A stretch of 26,725 nt of DNA from Tubiluchus corallicola (Eukaryota > Priapulida > Priapulimorpha > Priapulimorphida > Tubiluchidae). Below are positions 9,043 through 18,555 of the stretch, piece by piece. Numbering within the stretch: position 1 is the first letter of the stretch; each line of letters starts with the position of its first letter. The notes beneath the pieces are model-generated. The model was not told the DNA's origin, searched no databases, and saw only the letters and a list, made by a program, of their open reading frames with translations. A program made the position numbers and the translations under genes. The DNA lies in the NCBI GenBank assembly GCA_030141605.1, contig JAQGDQ010001366.1, positions 17,501-44,225 on the forward strand, read 5' to 3'.

Positions 9043-11050
9043 CTGTGTCCCTCCAGAGTTGGGCTGATATGAGCGTCAACACACAGCATTCCTTTACTCA
9101 AAGTTTCTTTTATATTGTAAGTTACAGCTACATATTGGAGATTAGTGTGTCCCTCCAGAGTTGGGTTGATATGAGCGTCAACAAACAGCATTCCTTTAGG
9201 CAAAGTTGCTTTTATATTGTAAGTTACAGCTACATGTTGGAGATTAGTGTGTCACTCCAGACTTGGGCTGATATGAGCGTCAACAAACAGCATTCCTTTA
9301 GGCAATGTTGCTTTTATATTGTAAGTTACAACTACATATTGGAGATTAGTGTGTCCCTCCAGACTTGGGCTGATATGAGCGTCAACAAACAGCATTCCTT
9401 TAGGCAACGTTGCTTTTATATTATAAGTTACAGCTACATATTGGAGATTAGTGTGTCCCTCCAGAGTTGGGCTGATATGAGCGTTAACAAACAGCATTCC
9501 TTTACTCAAAGTTTCTTTTATATTGTAAGTTACAGCTACATTGGAGATTAGTGTGTCCCTCCAGAGTTGGGCTGATATGAGCGTCAACACACAGCATTCC
9601 TTTACTCAAAGTTTCTTTTATATTGTAAGTTACAGCTACATATTGGAGATTAGTGTGTCCCTCCAGAGTTGGGCTGATATGAGCGTCAACAAACAGCATT
9701 CCTTTAGGCAAAGTTGCTTTTATATTGTAAGTTACAGCTACATGTTGGAGATTAGTGTGTCACTCCAGACTTGGGCTGATATGAGCGTCAACAAACAGCC
9801 TTCCTTTACTCAAAGTTTCTTTTATATTGTAAGTTACAGCTACATATTGGAGATTAGTGCGTCCCTCCAGAGTTGGGCTGATATGAGCGTCAACAAACAG
9901 CATTCCTTTACTCAAAGTTCTTTTATATTGTAAGTTACAGCTACATTGGAGATTAGTGCGTCCCTCCAGAGTTGGGCTGATATGAGCGTCAACAAACAGC
10001 CTTCCTTTACTCAAAGTTTCTTTTATATTGTAAGTTACAGCTACATATTGGAGATTAGTGCGTCCCTCCAGAGTTGGGCTGATATGAGCGTCAACAAACA
10101 GCATTCCTTTACTCAAAGTTTCTTTTATATTGTAAGTTACAGCTACATATTGGAGATTAGTGCGTCCCTCCAGAGTTGGGCTGATATGAGCGTCAACAAA
10201 CAGCATTCCTTTAGGCAAAGTTGCTTTTATATTGTAAGTTACAGCTACATGTTGGAGATTAGTGTGTCACTCCAGACTTGGGCTGATATGAGCGTCAACA
10301 AACAGCCTTCCTTTACTCAAAGTTTCTTTTATATTGTAAGTTACAGCTACATATTGGAGATTAGTGCGTCCCTCCAGAGTTGGGCTGATATGAGCGTCAA
10401 CAAACAGCATTCCTTTACTCAAAGTTTCTTTTATATTGTAAGTTACAGCTACATATTGGAGATTAGTGCGTCCCTCCAGAGTTGGGCTGATATGAGCGTC
10501 AACAAACAGCATTCCTTTACTCAAAGTGTCTTTTATATTGTAAGTTACAGCTACATATTGGAGATTAGTGCGTCCCTCCAGAGTTGGGCTGATATGAGCG
10601 TCAACAAACAGCCTTCCTTTACTCAAAGTTTCTTTTATATTGTACCCTCCAGAGTTGGGCTGATATGAGCGTTAACAAACAGCATTCCTTTACTCAAAGT
10701 TTCATTTATATTGTAAGTTACAGCTACATATTGGAGATTAGTGCGTCCCTCCAGAGTTGGGCTGATATGAGCGTCAACACACAGCATTCCTTTACTCAAA
10801 GTTTCTTTTATATTGTAAGTTACAGCTACATATTGGAGATTAGTGCGTCCCTCCAGAGTTGGGCTGATATGAGCGTCAACAAACAGCATTCCTTTACTCA
10901 AAGTTTCTTTTATATTGTAAGTTACAGCTACATATTGGAGATTAGTGCGTCCCTCCAGAGTTGGGCTGATATGAGCGTCAACAAACAGCATTCCTTTAGG
11001 CAAAGTTGCTTTTATATTGTAAGTTACAGCTACATATTGGAGATTAGTGT
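9043..11050. repeat. 102-bp minisatellite, 20 copies
   Basis: GATATGAGCG occurs 20 times; unit starts at 9137 and 9239 show the 102-bp period. Two copies lack 2 bp (TACATTGGAG, near 9535 and 9945), and about 31 bp is missing at 10643. Variant types are GTGTCACTCCAGACTT or GCGTCCCTCCAGAGTT, CAGCATTCC or CAGCCTTCC, and TTTAGGC or TTTACTC. Nearly every unit holds TTGTAAGTTACAG, a consensus donor-like GTAAGT. As 102 is a multiple of three, both strands show long open frames, which I regard as by-products. The array starts about 190 bp after the exon donor, so it probably lies in intron 1. Confidence 0.95.
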
Positions 11051-11256
11051 TAAGGGATTTCCCTTTTCGAAATTATATAATACTCTCTTAGTTGATAATA
11101 GTTCGCAAAGATTAACCAGAGTCATGTTAGGTACCTCTATACCAAGGGCCGGATCATGACGTTTTGGGGGTCCCAAGCTAATGAAATTATGTCCCTTCAG
11201 ATGTAGCCGCCCTCTAAGTCGCCCAGTGTTGAATATTTTTCACTCTTGATATATTT

Positions 11257-11621
11257 AAGTAAGTAAGTAAGCAATTTATTGTCATTATAGCATAATACAT
11301 ACAATGAAATTTATGCAGTTTTACGTACTGCCATAACTTATAGAAACAACAAGGAGATTAACACAAATAATTCAATCAGTTGTACAGTGACATAGAGAAT
11401 TAATATTGGAGATTTACTGAAATTTACTGTTGATGGTGCAAATTGCAACGGAATAGAAAGAATTTAAAGTTCTTGTGGTTTTAGCGTTAATTGAGCGGAA
11501 TCTACGACCAGAGGGGAGCATTTCAAAATATTTATTACCTGGATGGAATTCATCTTTCATGATAACTTGCGTACTCTCTGCGACCCCAGTTTCATACAAA
11601 TATGCCGTAGATTGCTGTTCA
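11257..11621 (-). mobile_element. 5'-truncated non-LTR retrotransposon, RT C-terminus and 3' tail
   Basis: The minus strand encodes about 68 codons containing KDEFHPGN and LPSGRRFR and ending ICTINSKFQ, then stop. The LPSGRR element near the end of the RT protein is a pattern I know from jockey/CR1-type LINE ORF2 tails. The 3' UTR ends GACAATAAATTGCTTACTTAC, a TTAC-repeat tail. The insertion is flanked by ACTCTTGATATATTT (11242-11256) and ACTCCTATAATTTT (11622-11635), an imperfect 14-15-bp duplication. The unfilled site is at 5712-5726 in D1. The open frame reads a little into flanking D2 sequence, which is not part of the element. Confidence 0.8.
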
Positions 11622-11870
11622 ACTCCTATAATTTTCAAGCGACATTTACAGTTTAAAACAAACTTATTGCAAATTCTTTAATAAAATAATTAAACGAAGA
11701 ATTCGGTAAACAATATTTAAGCAAACAAGAACAGCCATCTTTTGTTTGTCAATAAAAATATTCTTTTAGAACTACCACTATTTCACTATTTATTGCAAAG
11801 TAAATTAGAACATATTTAAACACAGCCATAGTGAAAAACAGATTTTTTACCAAATGTTACCAAAGTTTAA

Positions 11871-12566
11871 AACACAAGAAAACCCTTCATAAACATAAAG
11901 CTTAAAAAATTCGTTTCAAAATTTTATATCACTTACGTACTGTCCTTATATCACTTACGTACATCTACGTGACTTCAATCGACAGTCACGCTGTATAAAA
12001 CATGTAAATTTAAACTCCCGCGATGACCGTTAGACGCAGCCATTTTCACGACAGGTCATTTGAAACTAGTTTAGATAACATTTTGTAAAGTTTGAAAAAA
12101 TAATCAGAGCATTCGTAGCGCACACATCACTAACCAAGTAAAATTTAAAATTACTGTATCTTGTCAATAAGATTAAAAGTACGTTTTTGGTTAGTGAGTG
12201 GTGCACCCTGGAGGGTGAGTCAGCGACATTTTACCAATTAGTGAAAACATTTTAAATAATTAATAATTTTCTTTTCTAGTTACATAAGTTTTTCTAGCAG
12301 GTAAGCGAAAATCTAAGTATAATAGATTTGCACGGAAAGTCTTTTGAGACATAATTTAACATTGCCTTTTCTTCCCATGATTTACGTTTGGTACATGACG
12401 TCATGTAATGGCGACTTCGGAACAGTATTGCGGGAGATTTAAAATGAAAACAAACTAAAATTCCTTTCAGTGCGAGTAAGATATACGCGTAAAATTGCTA
12501 TAAAGTAATATAATTTTTAAGGCGATTTTTCCGAAACGCATTTCAGGTACCCCTTTTTCTTGTCGT
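11871..12566 (-). mobile_element. MITE copy A3, near full length, 696 bp
   Basis: Reverse-complement match to A1 over its whole length, bounded by TTAA at 11867-11870 and 12567-12570. It keeps the CRE palindrome (12393-12406), the AP-1 site (12216-12222) and the CCCTGGAGGG hairpin. It carries a short internal duplication near 11935-11965 (TATATCACTTACGTAC twice). It is inserted into D2; the related site in D1 reads TCGA at 5517-5520. Confidence 0.88.
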
Positions 12567-12625
12567 TTAAGGCCAGCAAGTTTGAGGGGCGCTTGGCTGC
12601 AGCCTATAAGATAATCCGGCTTAGT

Positions 12626-13061
12626 CGTTACCTATAATATCACGTGACAGCAGTAATTACGAGAAGAAACCATTGAGACTCCCATTGTAAGAAATTAAGC
12701 TTCCTCTTCAGGAGCCTGTCGTCCACGTAAGATGATCTGTGGTGAAAGAGGGTACCAATTGTTTGTAAATTTATGCCAATATTAAAGGAATGAGTAAGCA
12801 GTAAGATGAAATATTGATGTGGGAAACACACAGTAGAGGGCGCAGAACGCATTAATGAACACTGGTTTTGAAAACTGTTGGTTTCTCATCTTGCACCCAG
12901 GCTTAAACCATACCTCAAAGCAATCTAGCCTATAAATGTTGAAATATAAAAATATTGAAAGAGAACATATTGTTTTTTAAGAATGATTTGGGTGGAAGAA
13001 TTATTAAAAGAGAATGGTAATTTCATCTGCATGCGGGTAGTTCTCTGTAATTAAACTAACA
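12626..13061. other. no recognisable feature
   Basis: Non-repetitive AT-rich sequence between D2 and the inverted B copy. I see no convincing gene; a 70-codon minus-strand frame at 12852-12640 has no recognisable motif. Confidence 0.4.
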
Positions 13062-13465
13062 AAGATGTGTAGCTTAGTCAAAAATGACTTACATGAAAGA
13101 ATTATTACAAACACAATTTCGAGCCACTAGTTCTTCGCTGTTACATGCATTTCGCCATTCGCTTGTTAGATGGGCACCAGCGCCTGTATCTCGAAAACAC
13201 ATTGCACAAAAACAGGTGCTGTACCTCTCCATTCAGTTGTGATGTAGTGCTGACGTTCGAGAGCCGGTGCAGCGGTAAACTTCAAATTTAAATTTTAAAT
13301 TAAAATTTACTTTGTTTTGTATATCGCGTTGATTGTTGTGTTCTAGCACTGTACTTCAATTTTCACTTCTCAAACACGTGCAACACGCTCGCGAAATGTT
13401 TGTGCTGTTGAAAATTATGTTAGTTTGTGATGTCATCACTAGCTGGATTCGCCAGGACTATTTTG
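13062..13465 (-). repeat. dispersed repeat B, copy B2 (inverted)
   Basis: The reverse complement shares with B1 and B3 the blocks GATGACATCACAAACTAACA, CACGTGTTTGAGAAG, GGTACAGCACCTGTTTTTGT and AAGAACTAGTGGC. It is more diverged than the other copies, with an AT-rich expansion near 13280-13310. It forms an inverted pair with B3, about 155 bp away. Confidence 0.75.
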
Positions 13466-13504
13466 TTTTTCTTCATGACATGTAACAATGAGAATCTTTT
13501 TTTC

Positions 13505-13627
13505 TGATCAAAATAAATACATTCTTGAAATTGGTCCAATAATCTATCAGCTTATTGTTAAGGTTTATTGCTATTGCACACTTACTGCTATTTTCCATGT
13601 GACTTAAATAAAATGTCGTGCAAAAGC
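13505..13627 (+). repeat. dispersed repeat C, copy 1
   Basis: Matches 16741-16859 in the same orientation through ATTCTTGAAATTG, CCAATAATCTATC and CCATGTGACTTAAATAAAAT. It abuts the left end of B3. The ACTTAAATAAAATGTCGTG end could be a poly(A)-signal region, but the source is unknown. Confidence 0.65.
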
Positions 13628-14135
13628 GTTTATGGTAATTAAATAATAAATAAAAAATTTAATTAACAGCGGGCGAGCCCAACTATTGATGATGTCACAA
13701 ACTAACATAATTTTCAATAGCAAAAAGCGCGTGGCACGTGTTTGTGAAAGCGAAAGTTGAAGTACAGTTGAAGTTGATATTCAGTGTGTTGCGCTAAAAC
13801 TAGGCAAGTTACAGGATAAAAATTCAAATTTCAAATTTACCGCTGCGCTCACGCATGAGCTGTCGAACGTACAAACTGCGTCACAAACAACACATCTCAA
13901 CTGAGAGGTACAGCACCCGTTTTTGAGCAACGCGCTTACGAAATACAGGCGCTAGTGCCTGTCTAACTAGCGAAAGGTAAAATACGCGTAGCAGAGAAGA
14001 ACTAGTGGCGCGAACGTTAAATTGTGCTTGTGTGGTAATAATTCTTTCACGTATGCCATTTTTGGAAAAATTAGTATATTTTAAATAGTAGATTGTTTTG
14101 ACCTACAGTTAAAGATTTGGTCCTATTGTGTTTTA
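13620..14135 (+). repeat. dispersed repeat B, copy B3
   Basis: Collinear with B1 from AAAAGCGTTTATGG through TAATTAAATAATA, CAAACTAACATAATTTTC, AAACTAGGCAAGTT and GTGTGGTAATAATTC, to GTTTTGACCTACAG, which B4 shares. It is in opposite orientation to nearby B2. Confidence 0.8.
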
Positions 14136-14165
14136 AGAAATGAATTCGATTAAAAGCGTATTTAA

Positions 14166-14500
14166 GAACCTTGGACACGAAAAATAAAAAGACGCCGTTT
14201 AAGATGGATTGGGCATATGCTTAGACTACCTGATGATATTCCAGTGAAGATTACTCTTCAACAAGCCATAGAACCAGCTAAAAAACCTGCAGGAGGACAA
14301 ATGCTAACATATTTAGATTTTGCACAGAAAGATTTAAACACTTCAGCATTGATCCTTAGAAATAAATCCACTTGGGGCATTGCGCCAAGCAGGGAGTCTT
14401 GGCATAGGGAGGTGAGCATAATCATGTCCCTGGACGTATGATTCATTGGATCATCATCATCATCATACACCCGTCACGTCTATTGTAGACATTGGGCAGG
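14166..14500 (+). pseudogene. non-LTR retrotransposon ORF2 C-terminal fragment with (TCA)n tail
   Basis: Stop-free from 14166 to TGA 14439-14441. It encodes WTRKIKRRRLRWIGHMLRL at 14172-14228, then ITLQQAIEPAKKPAGGQ, a DFAQKDLN segment, and SREGW-like SRESWHREV near the end. The RRLRW-GH-LR block followed by a K-P-x-G region and a terminal W-x-x-V is the usual end of endonuclease/RT proteins in many invertebrate LINEs. There is no RT domain upstream, so the copy is strongly 5' truncated. A (TCA)n tail at 14450-14464 is consistent with a LINE 3' end. An ATG at 14217 is internal and not a real start. Confidence 0.8.
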
Positions 14501-14634
14501 CAGAATTCTAAAATAAGAGAAATCTGCCTTCAGACAGGTAAACGCAGCAGTAATCCAGCAAAAAACTAGACACTGCTACGCCAGTGGCTTGTCAGCACCA
14601 CTTCCGTTCATTGGATGACGAGGTATTTAAGAAT

Positions 14635-14693
14635 GACTCGGAGGGGATGGCTCGGAGGGGATGGCTCGGAGGGGAAGGCTCGGAGGGGAAGGC
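14635..14693. repeat. 14-bp G-rich tandem repeat, 4 copies
   Basis: CTCGGAGGGGATGG is repeated four times with GAT/GAA variation. The plus strand is G-rich with runs of 2-4 G, so quadruplex formation is possible. Confidence 0.85.
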
Positions 14694-14765
14694 AGGGTGA
14701 CTTATTACCTTATAGATTGTTCTAAATTTTAACCCACTTTACTGACAAATTTACATAATTTTACT

Positions 14766-14873
14766 ATTACGTAACAGTGCCTAGATTGCGTAACAGTGCC
14801 TAGATGACGTGACAGTGCCTAGATTACGTAACAGTGTCTAGATTACGTAACAGTGTCTAGATTAGCAACAGTG
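14766..14873. repeat. 19-bp tandem repeat, about 5.5 copies
   Basis: Unit CGTAACAGTGCCTAGATTA, with GCC/GTC and ATTA/ATTG/ATGA variants. No function is inferred. Confidence 0.85.
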
Positions 14874-15391
14874 ATTCGTTAAACGAAAATGCCAAATCGA
14901 CAGTCATAGCGAACGACGAAAACAGCACGCATAGGCATTGTTTGGCTGTCTATAAAAAGCAAATCAATTACACCAAGATTAATAACAAATAGAAGCCACT
15001 TGTACAAACACCTAGAGTACTGTTTATTCATTCATTAGATAGTAGTACATACTGAGTAAACACTGATTATATGTGTAGGAACAACATCATAAACCACTAT
15101 GTTTGCCGAAATGTACAGGTGCATTAGGCTAGTCTTAACATGAATAAATGAATATTTCTACAGCAAAAAAGACAAAATTGATAAAAAGACAAAAAAGACA
15201 AAGACAGTTCCAGCGATTGACGACGATCGTAAAAAGGTCAAAGGTTAACTGTACAACGCATTTGTGTATACTTGACAACGCCTCATGCTGTTGTAATAGT
15301 AACAGTTTTAACAGCTAGCTAGAACCTTACGTAGTTCATTTTTATTGTTCCCAGATAAGAACCTCTAGTAAATCACTCTACGCACAAACTA
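14874..15391. other. no recognisable feature
   Basis: Non-repetitive AT-rich DNA with a short AAAAAGACAAA-type run near 15183-15200. No gene is seen. Confidence 0.4.
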
Positions 15392-16211
15392 ATGAATAAC
15401 AGAAAATTTTTAGCACTGCTGCTAGTGAATTTTTACATACAATGGCAAAATAGGCCAATCCTTCCTAACTCGTGTAAAGATAATAACGTAACAATTGTGT
15501 ATACTAGTATTATAATAACAATTATCTCACCCACGTTATTACATAATAGGAAATATTTACTTCTTATAGTACTGAATTCTATACAAGCCCTTTTACTCAC
15601 AGCCGATATTATTATCCTTATGATCGTTCTAAAATCAATTTACCGCGCATGTGTAACGTTTTACTGTGTAAGCCTGATACTATGCTGCTGTATTACTGCA
15701 AAAAATGCAAGTTAAAGTTATTTTATTTGTGTTAATAGGTACATTTTGGAAACCATACGAATTTACTTCTTGTATCATAGTTGATATTTCTTATCATAAA
15801 ATTACTAAATTTATTTGTGATTATGGCAGCCTTTGTATATTTAACGCCAAACACCAAATAGTTAACATCTTTTATTGTAACTATGCTTACGTCTTAGTTA
15901 TACTACGTACATTACTATCCATACTAAAACTGAAAATGATCTACGTAACAGCAATTTGTAATGTAATGACTAAAGGTAATTTAAACAACTTTTCCATTGG
16001 TTTCCCTGTAAATAGCGATAGAATAAGACACTCTATGCAATTTATTTTAAAAAGATTTGTATCCATCTTAAAAGTTGTGTACCTCAGTGCTATAAGACAA
16101 ATGCGTCATGTCAATCTAAAATACGTAGCTCTAAAAAATTGGAAAAATTACAGATTTCATCTAAATTTGAAAGCACTCTATACTCATGTTCTGAACTGGC
16201 TTACATTTTAA
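15392..16211 (+). pseudogene. degenerate ORF region upstream of the 2A-like motif
   Basis: Two overlapping open frames (15392-15715, 107 codons; 15705-16211, 168 codons) and a third short frame near 15550-15740 with a Cys pattern (MCNVLLCKPD and YYCKKCKLK). No single frame is convincing; the long ones are rich in Ile, Leu and Tyr as expected of AT-rich DNA, and I recognise no domain. Together with the 2A frame that follows, this looks like the decayed 5' part of a retroelement ORF with frameshifts. It could also be plain chance in AT-rich sequence. Confidence 0.35.
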
Positions 16212-16273
16212 CCATAATTCGTTTACTACTTATACTTGGTGGTATCGAAACTAACCCTGGACCCATTTTGCCA

Positions 16274-16371
<98 letters not shown>

Positions 16372-16423
16372 TAATAATAATAATAATAATAATAACACCA
16401 ACAATAATAATAGTTTTTATTAA
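16022..16423 (+). CDS. open frame with 2A-like motif followed by poly-Asn
   Basis: Stop-free for 133 codons after TAG 16019-16021, ending in TAA 16421-16423, with no in-frame ATG before the motif. A hydrophobic run (AYILTIIRLLLIL) is followed by GGIETNPGP at 16238-16264. The core E-x-N-P-G-P of 2A ribosome-skipping peptides is present, but the usual D before I/V-E is G. 2A-like motifs near the N-terminus of ORFs are known from invertebrate CR1/L2-type LINEs and from sea urchin and mollusc genes. After ILP come about 41 Asn codons, then TNNNNSFY and stop. No EN or RT domain follows, so this is probably a deletion derivative or dead copy. Confidence 0.55.
16274..16411 (+). repeat. (AAT)n microsatellite
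   Basis: Almost pure AAT triplets with a few AAC, and one ACC at 16397. It is in register with the 2A frame, giving poly-asparagine. Confidence 0.95.
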
Positions 16424-16476
16424 CTAACACTGATTGATTATCTCTGTAAAGTTTTTATCAGTGATTATCAATGTAT

Positions 16477-16520
16477 TTTAAAGGCAAATAAAGATTATTA
16501 TATATATATATATATATATA
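16477..16520 (+). mobile_element. retroelement 3' end: AATAAA plus (TA)n tail
   Basis: AAGGCAAATAAAGATTATTA followed by (TA)n at 16499-16520, with AATAAA at 16487-16492. The same GGCAAATAAAGATTAT ends the LINE copy on the minus strand near 23125-23141, so the two probably share a 3' terminus, and the 2A-containing region may belong to the same LINE family. Confidence 0.6.
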
Positions 16521-16740
16521 ATGCATAATTAAGTAAAGTTAGCGCAAAACAACTGAAGTTACTGCACTCGTCTGGCAGACGGCTTTGCTTTACACACATG
16601 TCACGTGACGGTCATGCGAATAGCGAAACTGTGAAAAGGCTTATTATAAAGAACGCGTTAAAAACTTTCAGCCAGAGAAGCGGTCAGATTTTTTATTGTC
16701 TCCACAGCAACAACAACGACGACGATGACGCTGATAGGGT

Positions 16741-16859
16741 TGATCACTTGGGCCTTATTCTTGAAATTGCTCCAATAATCTATCCAATGTTACAGCTTAT
16801 TGCTACTGCAAACTTACTGCTTTTTTCCATGTGACTTAAATAAAATGTCGTGCCAAAGT
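16741..16859 (+). repeat. dispersed repeat C, copy 2
   Basis: Direct copy of 13505-13627; the two agree over most of about 115 bp, with a different spacer between the CAATAATCTATC and CTTATTGCTA blocks. It overlaps a 78-codon frame (16598-16834) that I do not accept as a gene. Confidence 0.65.
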
Positions 16860-17057
16860 TATAGGAGGGAAAGGAAATTGCTTTCTTTCTGTGTCTTGAA
16901 TGGCTTTTATAGACATTGTTAAATAGACATTTATTTGCCGTATTGTTGGGTTTTGAGTTGAGTGTTTGAAAGCAAATTTCCGTAATGACAGCGAAAGTAA
17001 CTCGGTGTCGACAATTTCCGTCTCGTTTTTTGAATCACCGTTAGAAACGTGCAAGTC

Positions 17058-18049
17058 GGTTGTTTTGTACATCTTGAGATACGGTAATGTCTTGAAATGC
17101 CTTGAAACATGGTTTGAGACAGGTTGGTTTGTGCATATTGAGATACGGTAACGTCTTGAGCCATGGCTTGAGACAGGCTGGTTTGTGCATATTGAAATAC
17201 GGTAATGTCTTGAGCCATGGCTTGAGGCAGGATGGTTTGTGCATATTGAGATAATGTCTTGAGCCATGGCTTGAGACAGGCTGGTTTGTGCATATTGAGA
17301 TACGGTAATGTCTTGAGCCATGGCTTGAGGCAGGATGGTTTGTGCATATCGAAATACGGTAATGTCTTGAGACATGGTTTGAGACAGGTTTGTTTGTGCA
17401 TATTGAGATACGGGAATGCCTTGAGCCATGGCTTGAGGCAGGATGGTTTGTGCATATTGAGATAATGTCTTGAGCCATGGCTTGAGACAGGCTGGTTTGT
17501 GCATATTGAGATACGGTAATGTCTTGAGACGAAGGGTTTGATATAGGCTGGTTTGTGCATATTGAGATACAGTAATGTCTTGAGACATGGTTTTAGACAG
17601 GCTGGTTTGTGCATATTGAGATACAGTAATGTCTTGAGACATGGTTTCAGACAGGCTGGTTTGTGCATATTGAGATACAGTAATGTCTTGAGCCATGGCT
17701 TGAGACAGGCTGGTTTGTGCATATTGAGATACAGTAATGTCTTGAGCCATGGTTTGAGGCAGGCTGGTTTGTGCATATTGAGATACGGTAATGTCTTGAG
17801 ATGTCTTGAGCCATGGCTTGAGGCAGGCTAGTTTGTGCATATTGAGATACGGTAATGCCTTGAGCCATGGCTTGAGGCAGGTTGGTTTGTGCATATTGAG
17901 ATACGGTAATGTCTTGAAATGTCTTGAGACAGGCTGGTTTGTGCATATTGAGAAACGGTAATGTCTTCAGCCATGGCTTGAGACAAGTTGGTTTGTGCAT
18001 ATTGAGATACAGTAATGTCTTGAGCCATGGTTTGAGACAGGCTGGTTTA
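17058..18049. repeat. second 54-bp minisatellite, about 18 copies
   Basis: Unit built from GTCTTGAGCCATGGCTTGAG, ACAGGCTGGTTTGTGCATAT and TGAGATACGGTAAT. Several copies lack ACGGT (GAGATAATGTC) or carry a duplicated TGTCTTGA. Variation is CpG-like at ACGGTAAT/ACAGTAAT and AACGTC/AATGTC. It is unrelated in sequence to the 54-bp array at 1217. Minus-strand open frames (up to 352 codons) are periodicity by-products. Confidence 0.93.
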
Positions 18050-18555
18050 TTCGTACCTTAATCATATGGTCATGGTATTTGACTTGTCTGTTTGTTTGTT
18101 TGCCTGTTTGTTGGCAAGCCATGGAATAAATTGTTTTTCAAAATCCTCCTTGTTCCTAACTTTTATCTCAACTATTATAGTCTCTCTTTGTGTTCAGATA
18201 CAGAATGGTAAATTGTAAATGTTATGGCGACTCTTTGAGTAATCTGTTAATGCAGGTCTTCACAAAGCAAGTAGCTTATTCTGGACAAAAGCCCTACAAA
18301 GCATCGTTATGACTACATCATCTTTCTTTCAAGTCAGAGTCGAAACATGAATGTCATTGTGTCATTGTGTTAACGATACATTTACTTATCGTGAATGGAA
18401 AAGACGAAAAATAACAAAGGATGACCACAAAAGCTAATAGCAGTAGATCGATTTGATTTGACTATTAACCTTGGCGGGTCATCTAAATTTCTGACAAAGA
18501 AATTCTGAAAACTTTCACAATCATCACGAGGACTAAACTTTAAGGTCTAAACTAA
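18050..18555. other. no recognisable feature
   Basis: Non-repetitive spacer between two minisatellites, with only a short TTTGTTTGTTTGCCTGTTTG run near 18091. Confidence 0.45.

Larger units (their letters stand above)
11145..12625 (-). mobile_element. dispersed repeat D, copy D2, with two nested insertions
   Basis: Inverted copy of D1 split into three blocks: 11145-11241, 11636-11866 and 12571-12625. The gaps are a 365-bp LINE 3' end (11257-11621) and MITE A3 (11871-12566), both with target-site duplications and both absent from D1. The outer end reads CCAAGGGCCGGATCATG on the plus strand. Confidence 0.75.

Noticed and set aside
9009-11159. Long frames on both strands of the 102-bp array as secreted or membrane repeat proteins
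   Set aside because: Periodicity of 102 bp explains them; frameshifting 2-bp losses are tolerated, and there is no start, signal or domain evidence.
11475-11681. 68-codon plus-strand frame
   Set aside because: It is antisense to the recognisable LINE C-terminus on the minus strand.
16598-16834. 78-codon ORF as a gene
   Set aside because: It overlaps repeat C, the frame is not kept in the other C copy, and no motif is seen.
16836-18028. 352-codon and shorter minus-strand frames over the second 54-bp array
   Set aside because: By-products of a period divisible by three; three overlapping frames are open equally.
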